Of a stretch of DNA of 64,000 nucleotides, positions 55,157 to 64,000 are shown piece by piece. Where the stretch lies: the NCBI GenBank assembly GCA_945861665.1, contig CAMAVS010000008.1, positions 1 to 64,000 on the forward strand, in the 5' to 3' direction. The notes beneath the pieces were generated by a model, which was given only the letters and a program-made list of their open reading frames with translations, was not told the origin of the DNA and did not search any database. A program made the position numbers and the translations under genes. The stretch comes from Chitinophaga pinensis. Its GTDB lineage: Bacteria; Bacteroidota; Bacteroidia; UBA4408. The number at the start of each line of letters is the position of its first letter. The first letter of the stretch is position 1.

Positions 55157-56286
55157 AATATTATGTAATTGCCGGAGAGCCATCGGGCGACTTACACGGG
55201 TCCAATTTAATAAAGGAACTGCGTAAGCTCGACCACAATGCCGAATTCAGGTGTTGGGGTGGCGATTTAATGGAAAAACAGGGTGGTATGATTATCAAAC
55301 ATATCCGCGATTTGGCATTTATGGGTTTCATTGAAGTGGTGATGAATTTACGCACCATACTCATCAATATTAAATTTTGTAAAAGTGACATCGCATCGTA
55401 CAAACCCGATGCTATTATTTTAATTGATTACCCTGGATTTAATTTGCGCATTGCACAATACGCTAAGTCAATCGGCATTACAGTATACTATTATATCTCG
55501 CCACAAATATGGGCTTGGAAAGAGAAGCGTGTTGAAATTATTAAAGCAAATGTTGACAGACTTTTTTCCATACTTCCTTTTGAAAAAGCATTCTATAAAA
55601 AACACAATTACAATGTTGATTTTGTTGGTCACCCGCTGATGGATGCCATCGGAAGTGAAGGTGATATTTCTTGCAGCTTTGATGAGTTTATTGAAAAAAA
55701 CGGACTATCCGGAAAGCCTATTATTGCCTTATTACCCGGCAGTAGAAAACAAGAAATAACAGCCATACTGCCCATTATGGTGAGTGTGAAGGATGATTTC
55801 CCGAATTACCAATTTGTGATTGCAGCATCATCGGCATTGCCTCTGAGCTTCTTTCAACCCTTTGTACGCTCATCGGCAACAGTAAAAATTGTGTACAAAC
55901 AAACCTACCAATTATTACAACACGCATCGGCAGCCTTGGTTACTTCGGGGACGGCAACCTTGGAAACAGGATTGTTTAATGTACCTGAAGTGGTTTGTTA
56001 CAAGGGAAGTTTTATTTCCTACGAAATAGCAAAACGATTGATTAAAGTGGAATATATTTCCCTTGTGAACCTGATTATGGACAGAGAAATTGTAAAAGAA
56101 TTAATACAAAATAAACTTACATTAAAAAGTTTACGCAAAGAACTTGATTCACTTTTGAACGACAACCACAGGCGTACACAATTACTGAGTGAGTATAAAA
56201 AATTACGCCAAGTATTGGGTGGACCGGGGGCATCAAAACGTACCGCTGAAATAATTGTAAGTGACTTAAAAAAGACATATTCATAA
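55153..56286 (+). CDS. lpxB: Lipid-A-disaccharide synthase
   Basis: The 377-residue GT-B enzyme joins UDP-diacylglucosamine and lipid X in lipid A synthesis, implying an LPS-type outer membrane. It starts YYVIAGEPSGDLHGSNLIKE, with WGGDLMEKQGG, YYISPQIWAWKEKR, VGHPLMDAI and LLPGSRKQEI in order; the C-terminal GTATLETGLFNVPEVVCYKG completes the sugar-nucleotide site. It overlaps both neighbours (ATGA and 1-base overlap). Confidence 0.97.
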   Translation: MKYYVIAGEPSGDLHGSNLIKELRKLDHNAEFRCWGGDLMEKQGGMIIKHIRDLAFMGFIEVVMNLRTILINIKFCKSDIASYKPDAIILIDYPGFNLRIAQYAKSIGITVYYYISPQIWAWKEKRVEIIKANVDRLFSILPFEKAFYKKHNYNVDFVGHPLMDAIGSEGDISCSFDEFIEKNGLSGKPIIALLPGSRKQEITAILPIMVSVKDDFPNYQFVIAASSALPLSFFQPFVRSSATVKIVYKQTYQLLQHASAALVTSGTATLETGLFNVPEVVCYKGSFISYEIAKRLIKVEYISLVNLIMDREIVKELIQNKLTLKSLRKELDSLLNDNHRRTQLLSEYKKLRQVLGGPGASKRTAEIIVSDLKKTYS

Positions 56287-57437
56287 TGTTCAGAAAATCT
56301 GTTTTTCTGTTTGCCTTTTTCGCTGCTGTAATTTCTTTATCACTTAATGCCTCCAACATAAAAATTGCACTTTACAACGAGTCGAAAATAACTTCGCTGA
56401 TGGTTACCAGCGAAATGGGAAGGTATACTCTCATAACTTCCGACTCCTTGCATCCCTTACTATTAGACAATACTACGCTGTTACAGATTACTGTAGTAAA
56501 TGATTCTATACAGGTGAATACCTTCGAAAAAAAAATAGGGACTTACACTTTTTTGAAAATCATTTCGGACAGCTCCTTGCTAAAATTAAAAGCAATACAA
56601 CCTGCTTTGAAAGAAAAAATTTGCAGAGGCATTTTTGACATTAACATACTAAAAGGCAGCTTGAATGTTATCAATACATTAAGCGTAGAGGATTATGTTG
56701 CAGGTGTTGTAGAAGCAGAAGTGGGAAGTAAACTACCCGCTGAATTTTACAAAGCACAATGCATTATTACACGCACCTATGCACTCAGCCATTTAAGGCG
56801 ACACGAAGCCGAAAATTTTAATTTGTGCGACAAGGTACATTGCCAAGCTTATAACGGAGTAGGCAAAAGAAATCCCTTTATTGTAATAGCTGCACAACAA
56901 ACAAAAGATGTGGTGTTGGTTGACTCTTCTTCCGAACTTATAACAGCCGCTTTTTTCTCGAACTGTGGTGGCACAACCGCCAACTCGGAAGACGTATGGA
57001 ACAAAAAACTTTCCTACTTACGCTCCGTAAACGATACCTTTTGTTTAAAGCAGCGCAATGCTGTTTGGAAAAAAGAAATAGATAAAACAGACTGGCTGAA
57101 TTATATGAAAAAAAATTGTAAAGCCACCATTAGTGATAGCATAATATGCAATGCCGTACAAGCAAACAGAGCTGTTTATTTCATTGATAAAAGTTCGGGA
57201 ATAAAAAATACAAGTATCCGTTTGGACTTAAATTTAAAATCGGCATTTTTTACGGTGAGCGATATGGGAGATAAAGTACTATTGAGAGGAAGAGGCTACG
57301 GACACGGTGTGGGACTTTGCCAAGAAGGGGCTATACAAATGGCAAGAAAAGGATATAGCTATACCAACATCTTGCATTTTTACTTTCAGCAAGTAAACAT
57401 CATTAACCTTTCGCAAAAGGAATTTTTTAAGGAGTGA
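56286..57437 (+). CDS. SpoIID/LytB-domain protein
   Basis: The 383-residue protein has a signal peptide (about 1-22, LNASN) and a SpoIID/LytB domain (about 125-375). Motifs are LSVEDYVAGVVEAEVGSKLP, YKAQCIITRTYAL, FFSNCGGTTANSEDVW and the C-terminal GRGYGHGVGLCQEGAIQMA. SpoIID in Bacillus is a lytic transglycosylase of denuded glycan; in non-sporing Bacteroidota the role is probably envelope peptidoglycan trimming. Whether the catalytic Glu sits in VEAEVGS is inferred from the family. It starts 1 base overlapping the lpxB stop. Confidence 0.9.
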   Translation: MFRKSVFLFAFFAAVISLSLNASNIKIALYNESKITSLMVTSEMGRYTLITSDSLHPLLLDNTTLLQITVVNDSIQVNTFEKKIGTYTFLKIISDSSLLKLKAIQPALKEKICRGIFDINILKGSLNVINTLSVEDYVAGVVEAEVGSKLPAEFYKAQCIITRTYALSHLRRHEAENFNLCDKVHCQAYNGVGKRNPFIVIAAQQTKDVVLVDSSSELITAAFFSNCGGTTANSEDVWNKKLSYLRSVNDTFCLKQRNAVWKKEIDKTDWLNYMKKNCKATISDSIICNAVQANRAVYFIDKSSGIKNTSIRLDLNLKSAFFTVSDMGDKVLLRGRGYGHGVGLCQEGAIQMARKGYSYTNILHFYFQQVNIINLSQKEFFKE

Positions 57438-57469
57438 GTATTTATTTTATTGATAGGCAAGAAGAGCTT

Positions 57470-57505
57470 TTAAAATTAAAACCCCACGAAGCAGAGCTTC
57501 GCGGG
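57470..57505 (-). terminator. Terminator of the M4 peptidase gene
   Basis: CCCACGAAGC (57483-57492) and GCTTCGCGGG (57496-57505) form a stem with a 3-base loop and one mismatch. On the minus strand it is followed by GTTTTAATTTT. It lies about 30 bases past the M4 stop, between convergent genes. Confidence 0.55.
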
Positions 57506-57533
57506 TACGTGTTAGTTTCATTATTTTTAAAAA

Positions 57534-59762
57534 TTATTTATCAATATTAATTTTAATATTTTGAATTCCATTGATACTAATTACTTTCAGAAAATAAATA
57601 CCTGAGGACTGGTTTGTCAAATCAATTTCAAAAGTGTTATTAGAGTTCAGCTGATTTTCATTAACCCATATCTTATCACCCAGCAAATTATATACCTCAA
57701 ACGAATAGTTGATTATAGGGCTGCTTGAACTTAACTGAATTGTAAATTTCCCATCCGAAGGATTAGGGAAAACAGATATTAAACCCTCTTGATTAAATTC
57801 ATTTATTCCGGCACAAGTATTTACAGTGATATACCCACTCGTTGTTTTACTATTACTACCACCCGCATTTGTTGCAGTAAGGGTTACATTGTAAGTACCT
57901 GCATTATTATAACAAATATTACTTGGGTTTTGATTTATAGAAGAGGAAGGTGTGCCACCAGGAAAACTCCAACTCCAACTTGTAGGGTTGTTTGTAGAAT
58001 TATCAGTAAAAGAAATACAGGCATCCTTACAAATGTTTGTTGTATTAGCAAAGAAAGAGGCTGCAGGGGCAACAGCACAGGGACCTACCCCAACAGCACA
58101 CCAAGCTTGCCTAACACTAATTTCCTGTTGTGAACCTGCACCAAATAAATCAATGGCTGAAGCAATACTTCCATTCATAGCATCATTGTAATTTGAACTC
58201 TGTGAAAGGTAAACGCTCAAATTTCTATAGGCAATATTTAGAGCATCGTTAATACCTATACCAGTAACAGAATAATTTGAGTTATTATCATTTATTCCGC
58301 TACCACCTACTGATAATAAATAGAACCAATAATTTTGAACACCACTATTTGTATGAACACCACCATCATCTGGGTCTTGCGCTCCTGTTGGTGCCCAATT
58401 AATACCACCATATGTGTCAGGCTGGCTTCCAGGTAATGCTTTAGGATTACTCATAGAGCGTAAATACGGATCAGTTACCATAATATCTTCACCTATAGTC
58501 CAGTTAAAATTATTGATTCCCAAGGTGTATGCTTCAATACAAGTACCTAATACATCACTAAATGACTCATTTAAAGCCCCCGATTCGCCTTGATAAATAA
58601 GGCCTGCAGTATATTCAGTAATTGCGTGACTAAATTCGTGTCCCGCCACATCTAAGCCTACCAAGGCATTCATAAAAGCACCATCACCATCACCATAAGC
58701 CATTATTGTGTCATAACCATTCCAAAAAGCATTATTATATGCGTTATCGTAGTGAACAAGATTTAATATATACGTACCATTATCATCAAAACTATTTCTT
58801 CCTAGTAAATTATAAAAATCATAAGCCTGTTCTATTCCCCAATGAACATTAGATGCAGCCGGGTCATTTGAAAATGTAGTTGTTAAACTACCTAGTCGTT
58901 GAAAATTATTCCAATTAGGGAGCACATCTTGGTTTGCAGTCCAAGTATAAATCTGTTGATTTGAAAATGGACCTCTTTGATATTCTTCCAAAAGATAATA
59001 ACCAGAATTTTGATCAAATACACATTTAATACTTTGACTCCCATTATAAAGTGTCTGTCCTGTCCCAACAACGTCATTAGCAATTAATGAAGTTTTATTA
59101 ACCAAATTCCCATTCTTCGCATCAATGAAAACTGTCCAAGCTTTATCCAAAGCCGTTCCTGCAATATTGAATTTCCAACACAAATAAAATACTCCATTTT
59201 TTATATCTCCGTTTTGGGCAGCTAATACTAGGTCTGGTTTAGGATAGTGCGATGCATTCTGATTTTTGCTTCTCTTTTTAATACTTTCCTCTGCTTTAGG
59301 GTCTTCCCATCTATATTTTTTTAACCCTATCAATTTCATTGCAGATTTAATCGCATCATCTTTATTTAATTGAGGCTCTGTAGAAACATTCAAGCTTGGG
59401 ACATATTGCCCATTTGCCGAAGATGCAATTCCGTTTTTTTCGTGAATATTATATTGAATTCCAAAAACTAAAATCCCCTTATACGTTTGATTATATTTAT
59501 AATGTACAAATCCCTTTTTATCGGCTGATGTTTTAAGTAATTCGAATTTATCTTCGGTTCTAAATCCAAACTCACTATTAAGGCTTTCATAAAAATTATC
59601 GTGAGTAATATTTATGTTATCACTAAACCTAATAAAAGTTGGGATGCTCTTTCCGTCTCGTTGAATAACTTCATAACCTTTATCATTTTTTGTAGCACTT
59701 TGTGCCACTACACAATAGTTTCCAAAGAATACCATTATAAAGTAGAAAAATTGTTTTCTCAT
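57534..59762 (-). CDS. Secreted M4 (thermolysin-like) metallopeptidase
   Basis: The 742-residue secreted protease has a signal peptide (1-20, VVAQ). Prosequence FTP and PepSY parts follow (about 45-225: GFRTEDKFELL, NKDDAIKSAMKLIG). The catalytic domain (about 230-565) has zinc motif HEFSH (375-379) and Glu399 in NESFSD, with GGVHTNSGVQNYWFYLLS containing the catalytic His. A PKD domain (about 570-650, ITFTDNSTNN-like, SWSWSFPGG) and a sorting domain from VFPNPSDGKF follow. It is an extracellular endopeptidase matured by prosequence removal. Confidence 0.93.
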   Translation of the reverse strand: MRKQFFYFIMVFFGNYCVVAQSATKNDKGYEVIQRDGKSIPTFIRFSDNINITHDNFYESLNSEFGFRTEDKFELLKTSADKKGFVHYKYNQTYKGILVFGIQYNIHEKNGIASSANGQYVPSLNVSTEPQLNKDDAIKSAMKLIGLKKYRWEDPKAEESIKKRSKNQNASHYPKPDLVLAAQNGDIKNGVFYLCWKFNIAGTALDKAWTVFIDAKNGNLVNKTSLIANDVVGTGQTLYNGSQSIKCVFDQNSGYYLLEEYQRGPFSNQQIYTWTANQDVLPNWNNFQRLGSLTTTFSNDPAASNVHWGIEQAYDFYNLLGRNSFDDNGTYILNLVHYDNAYNNAFWNGYDTIMAYGDGDGAFMNALVGLDVAGHEFSHAITEYTAGLIYQGESGALNESFSDVLGTCIEAYTLGINNFNWTIGEDIMVTDPYLRSMSNPKALPGSQPDTYGGINWAPTGAQDPDDGGVHTNSGVQNYWFYLLSVGGSGINDNNSNYSVTGIGINDALNIAYRNLSVYLSQSSNYNDAMNGSIASAIDLFGAGSQQEISVRQAWCAVGVGPCAVAPAASFFANTTNICKDACISFTDNSTNNPTSWSWSFPGGTPSSSINQNPSNICYNNAGTYNVTLTATNAGGSNSKTTSGYITVNTCAGINEFNQEGLISVFPNPSDGKFTIQLSSSSPIINYSFEVYNLLGDKIWVNENQLNSNNTFEIDLTNQSSGIYFLKVISINGIQNIKINIDK

Positions 59763-59841
59763 ATTTTTAAAATTATATTATTAATAATTAGAATCTGCTA
59801 TTATTTTTATAAATAACACCCCTCTTAACATTACACCCCAG

Positions 59842-59941
59842 TATGCGCTATGCTGACGCAGAGATTGTGAAAAGGGGCTTAGTGCAAATATACTAAAAAA
59901 AACTAGCGCCAACAAAAAGCTAGACTTCCGCTTAGCGCATA
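59842..59941. other. Inverted repeat in the 300-bp intergenic gap
   Basis: TATGCGCTA (59842-59850) and TAGCGCATA (59933-59941) are perfect 9-bp inverted arms 82 bases apart, between divergent genes. The right arm lies in CTAGACTTCCGCTTAGCGCA (59920-59939), which recurs in altered form at 61503. The gap 59763-60062 has no gene. Confidence 0.45.
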
Positions 59942-60026
59942 ATTTAGCCTATTACTTATAAGTAACCTAACTTATACCTTTTGACTAAATGCACTGATAG
60001 AAAGGCACTTATTCATTTCTTTTACT

Positions 60027-60034
60027 TATGTTTG
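60027..60034 (+). promoter_or_regulatory. -7 box for the Ycf48-like gene
   Basis: TATGTTTG fits TAnnTTTG, 28 bases before the start at 60063, leaving a leader of about 20 bases. No clear TTTG -33 box was found. Confidence 0.4.
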
Positions 60035-60062
60035 CAGTATTGACAATTAAAACTATATATCT

Positions 60063-61364
60063 ATGAAAAAAACACTTACTTTTTTAACCGCCTTAATTCT
60101 TGTTTGCAATTCTGGTTATTCCCAATGGACTTCTAAGGACTTTGGCGCGAAATTATCATACTGCTGGGATATACTTTTTATTGATGCTCATACAGGATTC
60201 ATTGTTGGAGATTATACAGATCCAAACACCCAGGTCGACTATTCAAGGATATATAGGACAACAAATGACGGAACAACTTGGACAAAGGTCTTTGAAGTAG
60301 CGGATGGAGTGGATTATTATAATTTGTCTTCCATTTATTTTACCACATCTTCTATTGGCTTTGTTGTAGGAAAAAAGAACCAAATTGTTTTTATTTGTAA
60401 AACAACAGATGGTGGTGCAACCTGGACCTCAACAACTGAGGCCGCTGTATTCAACGCATCCACGGTATTTTTTCCAAGTGCAAGTGTTGGCTATGTTGCC
60501 GGTGATTTCTCATCAACTAATATGGGCATAATCAAGACCACTGACGGTGGCGCTACCTGGACCAATATCTCACAAGCAGCAGCGGCTATTATGAACGGAG
60601 CAATACTCGATATTCATTTTTTAGACAACAATACCGGTTTCGCAGTAACCGTAGCTTCTTTTGGAAATCCTGGTGGTATCTATAAGACAACTGATGGAGG
60701 AACAACTTGGACGCAAAAATTTTTGGCAGGAAATACCGCTAGTATTAACTCCATACACTTTATTGATGCTACAAACGGATTTGCCTGCGGTACCACTGGC
60801 GATGTTTTTAAAACCACTGATGGTGGAAATAATTGGACAAACATATCCCTTCAAATTAGTGATGATGTACATGATGTTTACTTTTTCACTTCTCAGCTTG
60901 GTTATGTGGCCAGTGGAGGAGCTGGTGCAGGAGGGCTTTATGGAGGGGTTTATAAAACTACTAACGGTGGCACTTCTTGGACGCTAGATTGTGATGGAAG
61001 CCCTAATGTATATTTAACTTGTTATGCTTTATCATTTGCGGTTGGAATAGGATATACATCAGGTATAAGCGGATATGCAAGAGCGATAAATGCTCCTATG
61101 GATATCAATGAAACTCCTCAAACATATACTAATCTTGTGATTTACCCAAATCCAAGTGAAGGTCATTACAAGATCGAGCTGGAAGGTCAAAACAATTGTA
61201 ATGTTGAGGTTTACGATGTAATCGGCAATCTCGTTTTGCAAAATAAATATAACGATATGCGAACCATTGAATTTGACCTGACATTCCAATCCTCAGGTAT
61301 TTATTATTTAAAGTTAACAACTGAAAATGGAAATGTTGTTACTTCTAAAATTTCCAAGAACTAG
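60063..61364 (+). CDS. Ycf48/BNR-like beta-propeller protein, type IX secreted
   Basis: The 433-residue secreted protein has a signal peptide (about 1-19, NSGYSQ). Six or so propeller blades follow, each carrying a KTTDGGATWT-like Asp-box (for example TTNDGTTWT, TTDGGATWT twice, TTDGGTTWT, TTDGGNNWT, TTNGGTSWT). The blade phrase GFVVG / GYVAG / GFACG precedes each. The last 75 residues are a type IX sorting domain (VIYPNPSEGHYKI...). The fold is that of the Ycf48/sialidase-like group; binding partner and substrate are unknown. A strong terminator follows. Confidence 0.88.
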   Translation: MKKTLTFLTALILVCNSGYSQWTSKDFGAKLSYCWDILFIDAHTGFIVGDYTDPNTQVDYSRIYRTTNDGTTWTKVFEVADGVDYYNLSSIYFTTSSIGFVVGKKNQIVFICKTTDGGATWTSTTEAAVFNASTVFFPSASVGYVAGDFSSTNMGIIKTTDGGATWTNISQAAAAIMNGAILDIHFLDNNTGFAVTVASFGNPGGIYKTTDGGTTWTQKFLAGNTASINSIHFIDATNGFACGTTGDVFKTTDGGNNWTNISLQISDDVHDVYFFTSQLGYVASGGAGAGGLYGGVYKTTNGGTSWTLDCDGSPNVYLTCYALSFAVGIGYTSGISGYARAINAPMDINETPQTYTNLVIYPNPSEGHYKIELEGQNNCNVEVYDVIGNLVLQNKYNDMRTIEFDLTFQSSGIYYLKLTTENGNVVTSKISKN

Positions 61365-61381
61365 GTCTTTTCAAAATAATT

Positions 61382-61424
61382 AAAAATAAAAAGCCGTGGG
61401 TTTAACCTGTGGCTTTTTATTTTT
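61382..61424 (+). terminator. Terminator of the Ycf48-like gene
   Basis: AAAAATAAAAAGCC (61382-61395) and GGCTTTTTATTTTT (61411-61424) form a perfect 14-bp stem, with an inner GGGTTTAACC palindrome (61398-61407) in the loop. It starts 18 bases after the stop. Confidence 0.85.
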
Positions 61425-61502
61425 AATCATTTCAAAACTTTCAGTTCTTCACTAACCTTGTTATAAAAACTATATTCCACTTTCTCACCTAAACAAAAAA
61501 GA

Positions 61503-61524
61503 CTAGACTTCAGTTTAGTGCGTG
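61503..61524 (+). repeat. Copy of the CTAGACTTC intergenic motif
   Basis: CTAGACTTCAGTTTAGTGCG matches 59920-59941 with 5 differences in 22 bases; both follow an A-rich AACAAAAA stretch. It lies 29 bases upstream of the DUF523 gene. Confidence 0.4.
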
Positions 61525-61552
61525 CTTTACAGATTTTTATTATCTTAGCTGT

Positions 61553-62173
61553 ATGTCAGATAAAGCCTATTTAAAACAACTTAGAGTACCAACAAAAGAG
61601 AATCCCTTAAGGGTATTGGTGAGTGCCTGCTTAACAGGAATAATGTGTGGTGTAAACGGAGATTGCAATGGTGAATATCCAAGTGTTCTTAAATTATTAA
61701 AATACGATACACTTAAAATTGTTACGTTTTGTCCCGAAGATTTCAGTTTTGGAACACCCAGAGAAATGTGCGATATATATGGTGGAATAGGATTGGATGT
61801 GTTGAACGGAAAAGCAAAAGTATTAACGAGCAGCGGAATCGATTGGACAGATGGAATGATTAAAGCATCTGAAAAAATGCTGGAAATAGCACAAAAAAAC
61901 AAGATAGAATTGGCTGTTATGATGGACATAAGTGCGGCTTGTGGAAGTCAGGTTATTTATGACGGCAATCGTTATGCTGAAGAAAAAAAGTACCAAATAG
62001 GAATGGGTGTTTGTGGAGCACAACTTACAAGAGCAGGTTTTAAGGTAATTAGTCAAAGGGATTTTGCAAGCTTGGAAATGCTCTATTCAAAAGTAGATGG
62101 CACACACACCATTGATACAAAAGCAAAAGACCATAATGAAGGTGATTGGTATAAGGAGTATTTCAAAAAATAA
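61553..62173 (+). CDS. DUF523-family protein
   Basis: The 206-residue protein has the DUF523 pattern: VLVSACLTGIMCGVNGDCNG (about 21-40) with Cys residues that could bind a cluster. FCPEDFSFGTPREMCDIYGG and then DISAACGSQVIYDG give the second Cys set. Some DUF523 proteins (TudS) are iron-sulfur desulfurases acting on thiouracil; the three conserved Cys positions (in SACL, FCPE and AACGS) look retained, so a similar activity is possible but unproven. It is longer than the 150-residue short form because of an N-terminal extension and a C-terminal tail. Confidence 0.82.
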   Translation: MSDKAYLKQLRVPTKENPLRVLVSACLTGIMCGVNGDCNGEYPSVLKLLKYDTLKIVTFCPEDFSFGTPREMCDIYGGIGLDVLNGKAKVLTSSGIDWTDGMIKASEKMLEIAQKNKIELAVMMDISAACGSQVIYDGNRYAEEKKYQIGMGVCGAQLTRAGFKVISQRDFASLEMLYSKVDGTHTIDTKAKDHNEGDWYKEYFKK

Positions 62174-62187
62174 GATTTTACTTATTC

Positions 62188-62985
62188 CTACTCTATCAAA
62201 TAAGTAACAACAGCACTTTCTGTTTGTAAGTAAAGTTTATTCTTCTCTACTCTAAAATTTTTTACTCCTGTTTCAGGAAGTACAATTTCCTCGGTAGTAA
62301 TTGTTTTTAAATTGTATGCAAACAATTTATTGCTTTGTAAATAATACAAATTATCACCGCCCACTTGAAAATACATTGCATCCTTTACGGGAATAGTTTT
62401 TACAAAAGCACCGTATAAATCAAAGACCAAAATACCGCTTAAAGGGTTGGATAAATAAATATCATTCGTGTATTGTAATAGATAAGAAGGGTTTATTGCT
62501 TGGTGTGTTAGTTGAGTTATATTGCCGGTTTTAAAAGTGCTCTCCAGCTTTTCGTCCAAACGCAACAATTCAAAATCGCGGGTATTGTACACTATTATTC
62601 CGTTGTTGTGCGAACTGCAAGCAAGTGTTGTTTGCTGTAAATTAATATCTTGAAATAAAATAGGACTGCCTGTTATACCCAATCGATTATCCAAAAACAC
62701 CACTTGCGAAAAATCTTTGTAATACAATAAAAGCTTCATTGAATTCGATGCATCCACATAAGTGATATTGCCACTATTTTTAGTGCTGTAACTCTCAAAC
62801 GAATTATCGGCAGGATTGTATTTTCGGAGTTCGTCCTTTTTTACAACATATATATAACCCAAATTGTCGGTAGTTATGTAATCGGCTGTAACGTATATCG
62901 TAGCTATCTTTTTAAGCCCCCCAACAGGTTTTGAAATTACAGGGGATGCGATTAATAAAACTAAAAAGAGGATAACTTTCTTCAT
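62188..62985 (-). CDS. Secreted beta-propeller-like protein
   Basis: The 265-residue protein has a signal peptide (1-18, ASPVIS) and a series of short beta-rich repeats: NLGYIYVVKKDELRKYNP, SMKLLLYYKDFSQVVFLD, NGIIVYNTRDFELLRLD, NDIYLSNPLSGILVFDLYG, DNLYYLQSNKLFAYNL. This suggests a small beta-propeller. No family is named with confidence. Its ATG overlaps the GH3-family stop (ATGA), so they are translated together. Confidence 0.75.
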   Translation of the reverse strand: MKKVILFLVLLIASPVISKPVGGLKKIATIYVTADYITTDNLGYIYVVKKDELRKYNPADNSFESYSTKNSGNITYVDASNSMKLLLYYKDFSQVVFLDNRLGITGSPILFQDINLQQTTLACSSHNNGIIVYNTRDFELLRLDEKLESTFKTGNITQLTHQAINPSYLLQYTNDIYLSNPLSGILVFDLYGAFVKTIPVKDAMYFQVGGDNLYYLQSNKLFAYNLKTITTEEIVLPETGVKNFRVEKNKLYLQTESAVVTYLIE

Positions 62986-64000
62986 TGTATCAAAGATAAC
63001 ATTTCTTCTACTATAATTCTATCGTTGCATAAACGTGGCACTTTGTATTGTCCGCCTAACTTGTTCTTTGACTTAAGCCATTTGTAAAATGTCTCCGGGG
63101 GGGCTGCGTGTACTAACGGAAATTTAAGCACCATATTTTGGTAACGCTTGGCTTCATAATCCGAGTTAACAGACTTTAATGCATTATCAAATACTTCCGA
63201 AAAATATTCCAAGTTGTCGGGAGGGGTCTCAAACTCAATAATCCATTCGTGTGCTCCGCTTCCAGTCTCGCTAAAATAAACAGGAGCAGCTGTATAATCT
63301 TTGATACTGCAATTTGTTTTTTCACAGGCAATGCTCAAGGCCTTTTCGGCATTGTCAACAATTACTTCTTCACCGAATGCATTAATGAACGATTTTGTGC
63401 GCCCTGTTATTTTAAAACGAAAAGGTGACAGCGAAGTGAATTGGATAGTATCACCAATTTTATAACGCCACAAACCGGCATTAGTTGAGATAACAAGTGC
63501 ATAGTTTTTGTACAACTCTACTTCATCCAAGGACAATGTTTTCGCATCTGTATTCTCTCCATTCTCAATCGGCAAAAATTCGTAATAAATTCCATAATCG
63601 AGCATCAACAATAATTCTTCGGAATCATTCTGATCCTGAATTCCAAAAAAACCTTCGGAGGCATTATACAATTCCAAAAAATTGACTTTTGACGAACCAA
63701 ACAACTCTTTATATTGTTCGCGATAAGGAGAAAAATTTACACCACCGTGAAAATACACTTCCAAATTTGGCCATACTTCAATGATACTTTTCTTGCCTTT
63801 TAGTTCCAGTATTCTTTTTAACAATACCAGCATCCAGGAAGGCACACCGGCAATGCTGGTAAGGTTTTCATCCATCGTTGCAGTCGCCATTTTTTCGAGC
63901 TTCTCTTCCCATTCATTCATCAATGCAATTTCTCGGCTTGGCAATCGCATATATTCTGCCCAGGCAGGTAAATCTTGCAATATGATTGCCGAGACATCTC
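62982..64000 (-). CDS. GH3-family acyl-acid-amide synthetase (partial)
   Basis: The frame runs off the right end of the window: the codons before the TTG at 63980 are open and continue the alignment (DVSAII then LQDLPAWAEYM), so the gene starts outside. The visible 339 codons or so contain the GH3 ATP/AMP-binding core (TSIAGVPSWMLVLLKRILE; YNASEGFFGIQD; GLWRYKIGDTIQF; FKITGRTKSFINAFGEEV). Family members are about 500 residues and in plants adenylate jasmonate or auxin; the bacterial substrate is unknown. The C-terminal HxxPP region (HAAPPETFYKWLK) is intact. It is coupled to the propeller-like gene. Confidence 0.85.
   Translation of the reverse strand, partial: DVSAIILQDLPAWAEYMRLPSREIALMNEWEEKLEKMATATMDENLTSIAGVPSWMLVLLKRILELKGKKSIIEVWPNLEVYFHGGVNFSPYREQYKELFGSSKVNFLELYNASEGFFGIQDQNDSEELLLMLDYGIYYEFLPIENGENTDAKTLSLDEVELYKNYALVISTNAGLWRYKIGDTIQFTSLSPFRFKITGRTKSFINAFGEEVIVDNAEKALSIACEKTNCSIKDYTAAPVYFSETGSGAHEWIIEFETPPDNLEYFSEVFDNALKSVNSDYEAKRYQNMVLKFPLVHAAPPETFYKWLKSKNKLGGQYKVPRLCNDRIIVEEMLSLIQ

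Noticed and set aside
1-64000. CRISPR arrays, tRNA or rRNA genes
   Set aside because: No regularly spaced direct repeats with unique spacers and no cloverleaf or rRNA-like sequence were recognised by reading; a dedicated scan was not possible.

Overview
The window is chromosomal DNA of an AT-rich member of the Bacteroidota, most likely an uncultured Chitinophagales/Sphingobacteriales-like lineage. The evidence is the dcw gene order (mraZ-rsmH-ftsL-like-ftsI-murE-mraY-murD-ftsW-murG-murC-ftsQ-ftsA-ftsZ), several large secreted proteins ending in type IX secretion (Por) sorting domains, a glycine-lipid type acyltransferase pair, promoters of the Bacteroidota TTTG / TAnnTTTG type, and a peptidoglycan ligase (MurE) with a meso-diaminopimelate signature. 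No tRNA, rRNA, CRISPR array, insertion sequence or integrase was seen.

Region 1 (1-8.75 kb) is accessory. Genes all lie on the + strand, and most are separated by 95-155 bp imperfect hairpins. These begin with a TAAC-type box, end with a GTTA-type box, and have complementary arms around GGCG/CGCC cores, much like integron attC sites. Cargo: a GNAT-like protein with a small basic partner, a SOUL heme-binding protein, a VWA/MoxR-AAA+ pair, a truncated photolyase remnant with an intact flavin reductase, an outer-membrane barrel protein, a HigBA toxin-antitoxin pair, and a secreted DNA/RNA endonuclease. No integrase is present, so this looks like a cassette array without its integrase, or a family of cassette-flanking palindromes.

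Region 2 (8.9-12.4 kb) holds a small lipoprotein, two small membrane proteins (CCC-motif and DUF2752), then deoC and an aldehyde dehydrogenase. Region 3 (12.5-29.5 kb, - strand) is yqeY followed by the complete dcw cluster. mraZ is preceded by three exact 9-bp direct repeats at 10-bp spacing (MraZ operator). The cluster carries an unusual extra gene, a stand-alone MurD C-terminal domain between murD and ftsW.

Region 4 (29.6-34.4 kb, + strand) encodes lipid acyltransferases, the GTPase EngB, tRNA adenosine deaminase TadA and acetyl-CoA synthetase. Region 5 (34.4-40 kb) has a decayed HTH gene and two tandem paralogous Cys-containing repeat proteins for type IX secretion; the first is preceded by a 7-bp tandem repeat. 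Region 6 (40-54 kb) holds gap, the tig-clpP-clpX protein quality control operon, guaB, purB, rsmA, and secreted CotH-like and M1 peptidase proteins. Region 7 (54-64 kb) holds surE, lpxB and a SpoIID-like gene in a tight operon, a secreted M4 protease, a Ycf48-like repeat protein, a DUF523 protein, and a GH3-family gene cut by the window end.

The most interesting items are the attC-like array, the orphan MurD C-terminal domain inside the cell-division operon, and the heptanucleotide repeat in front of a surface protein gene.
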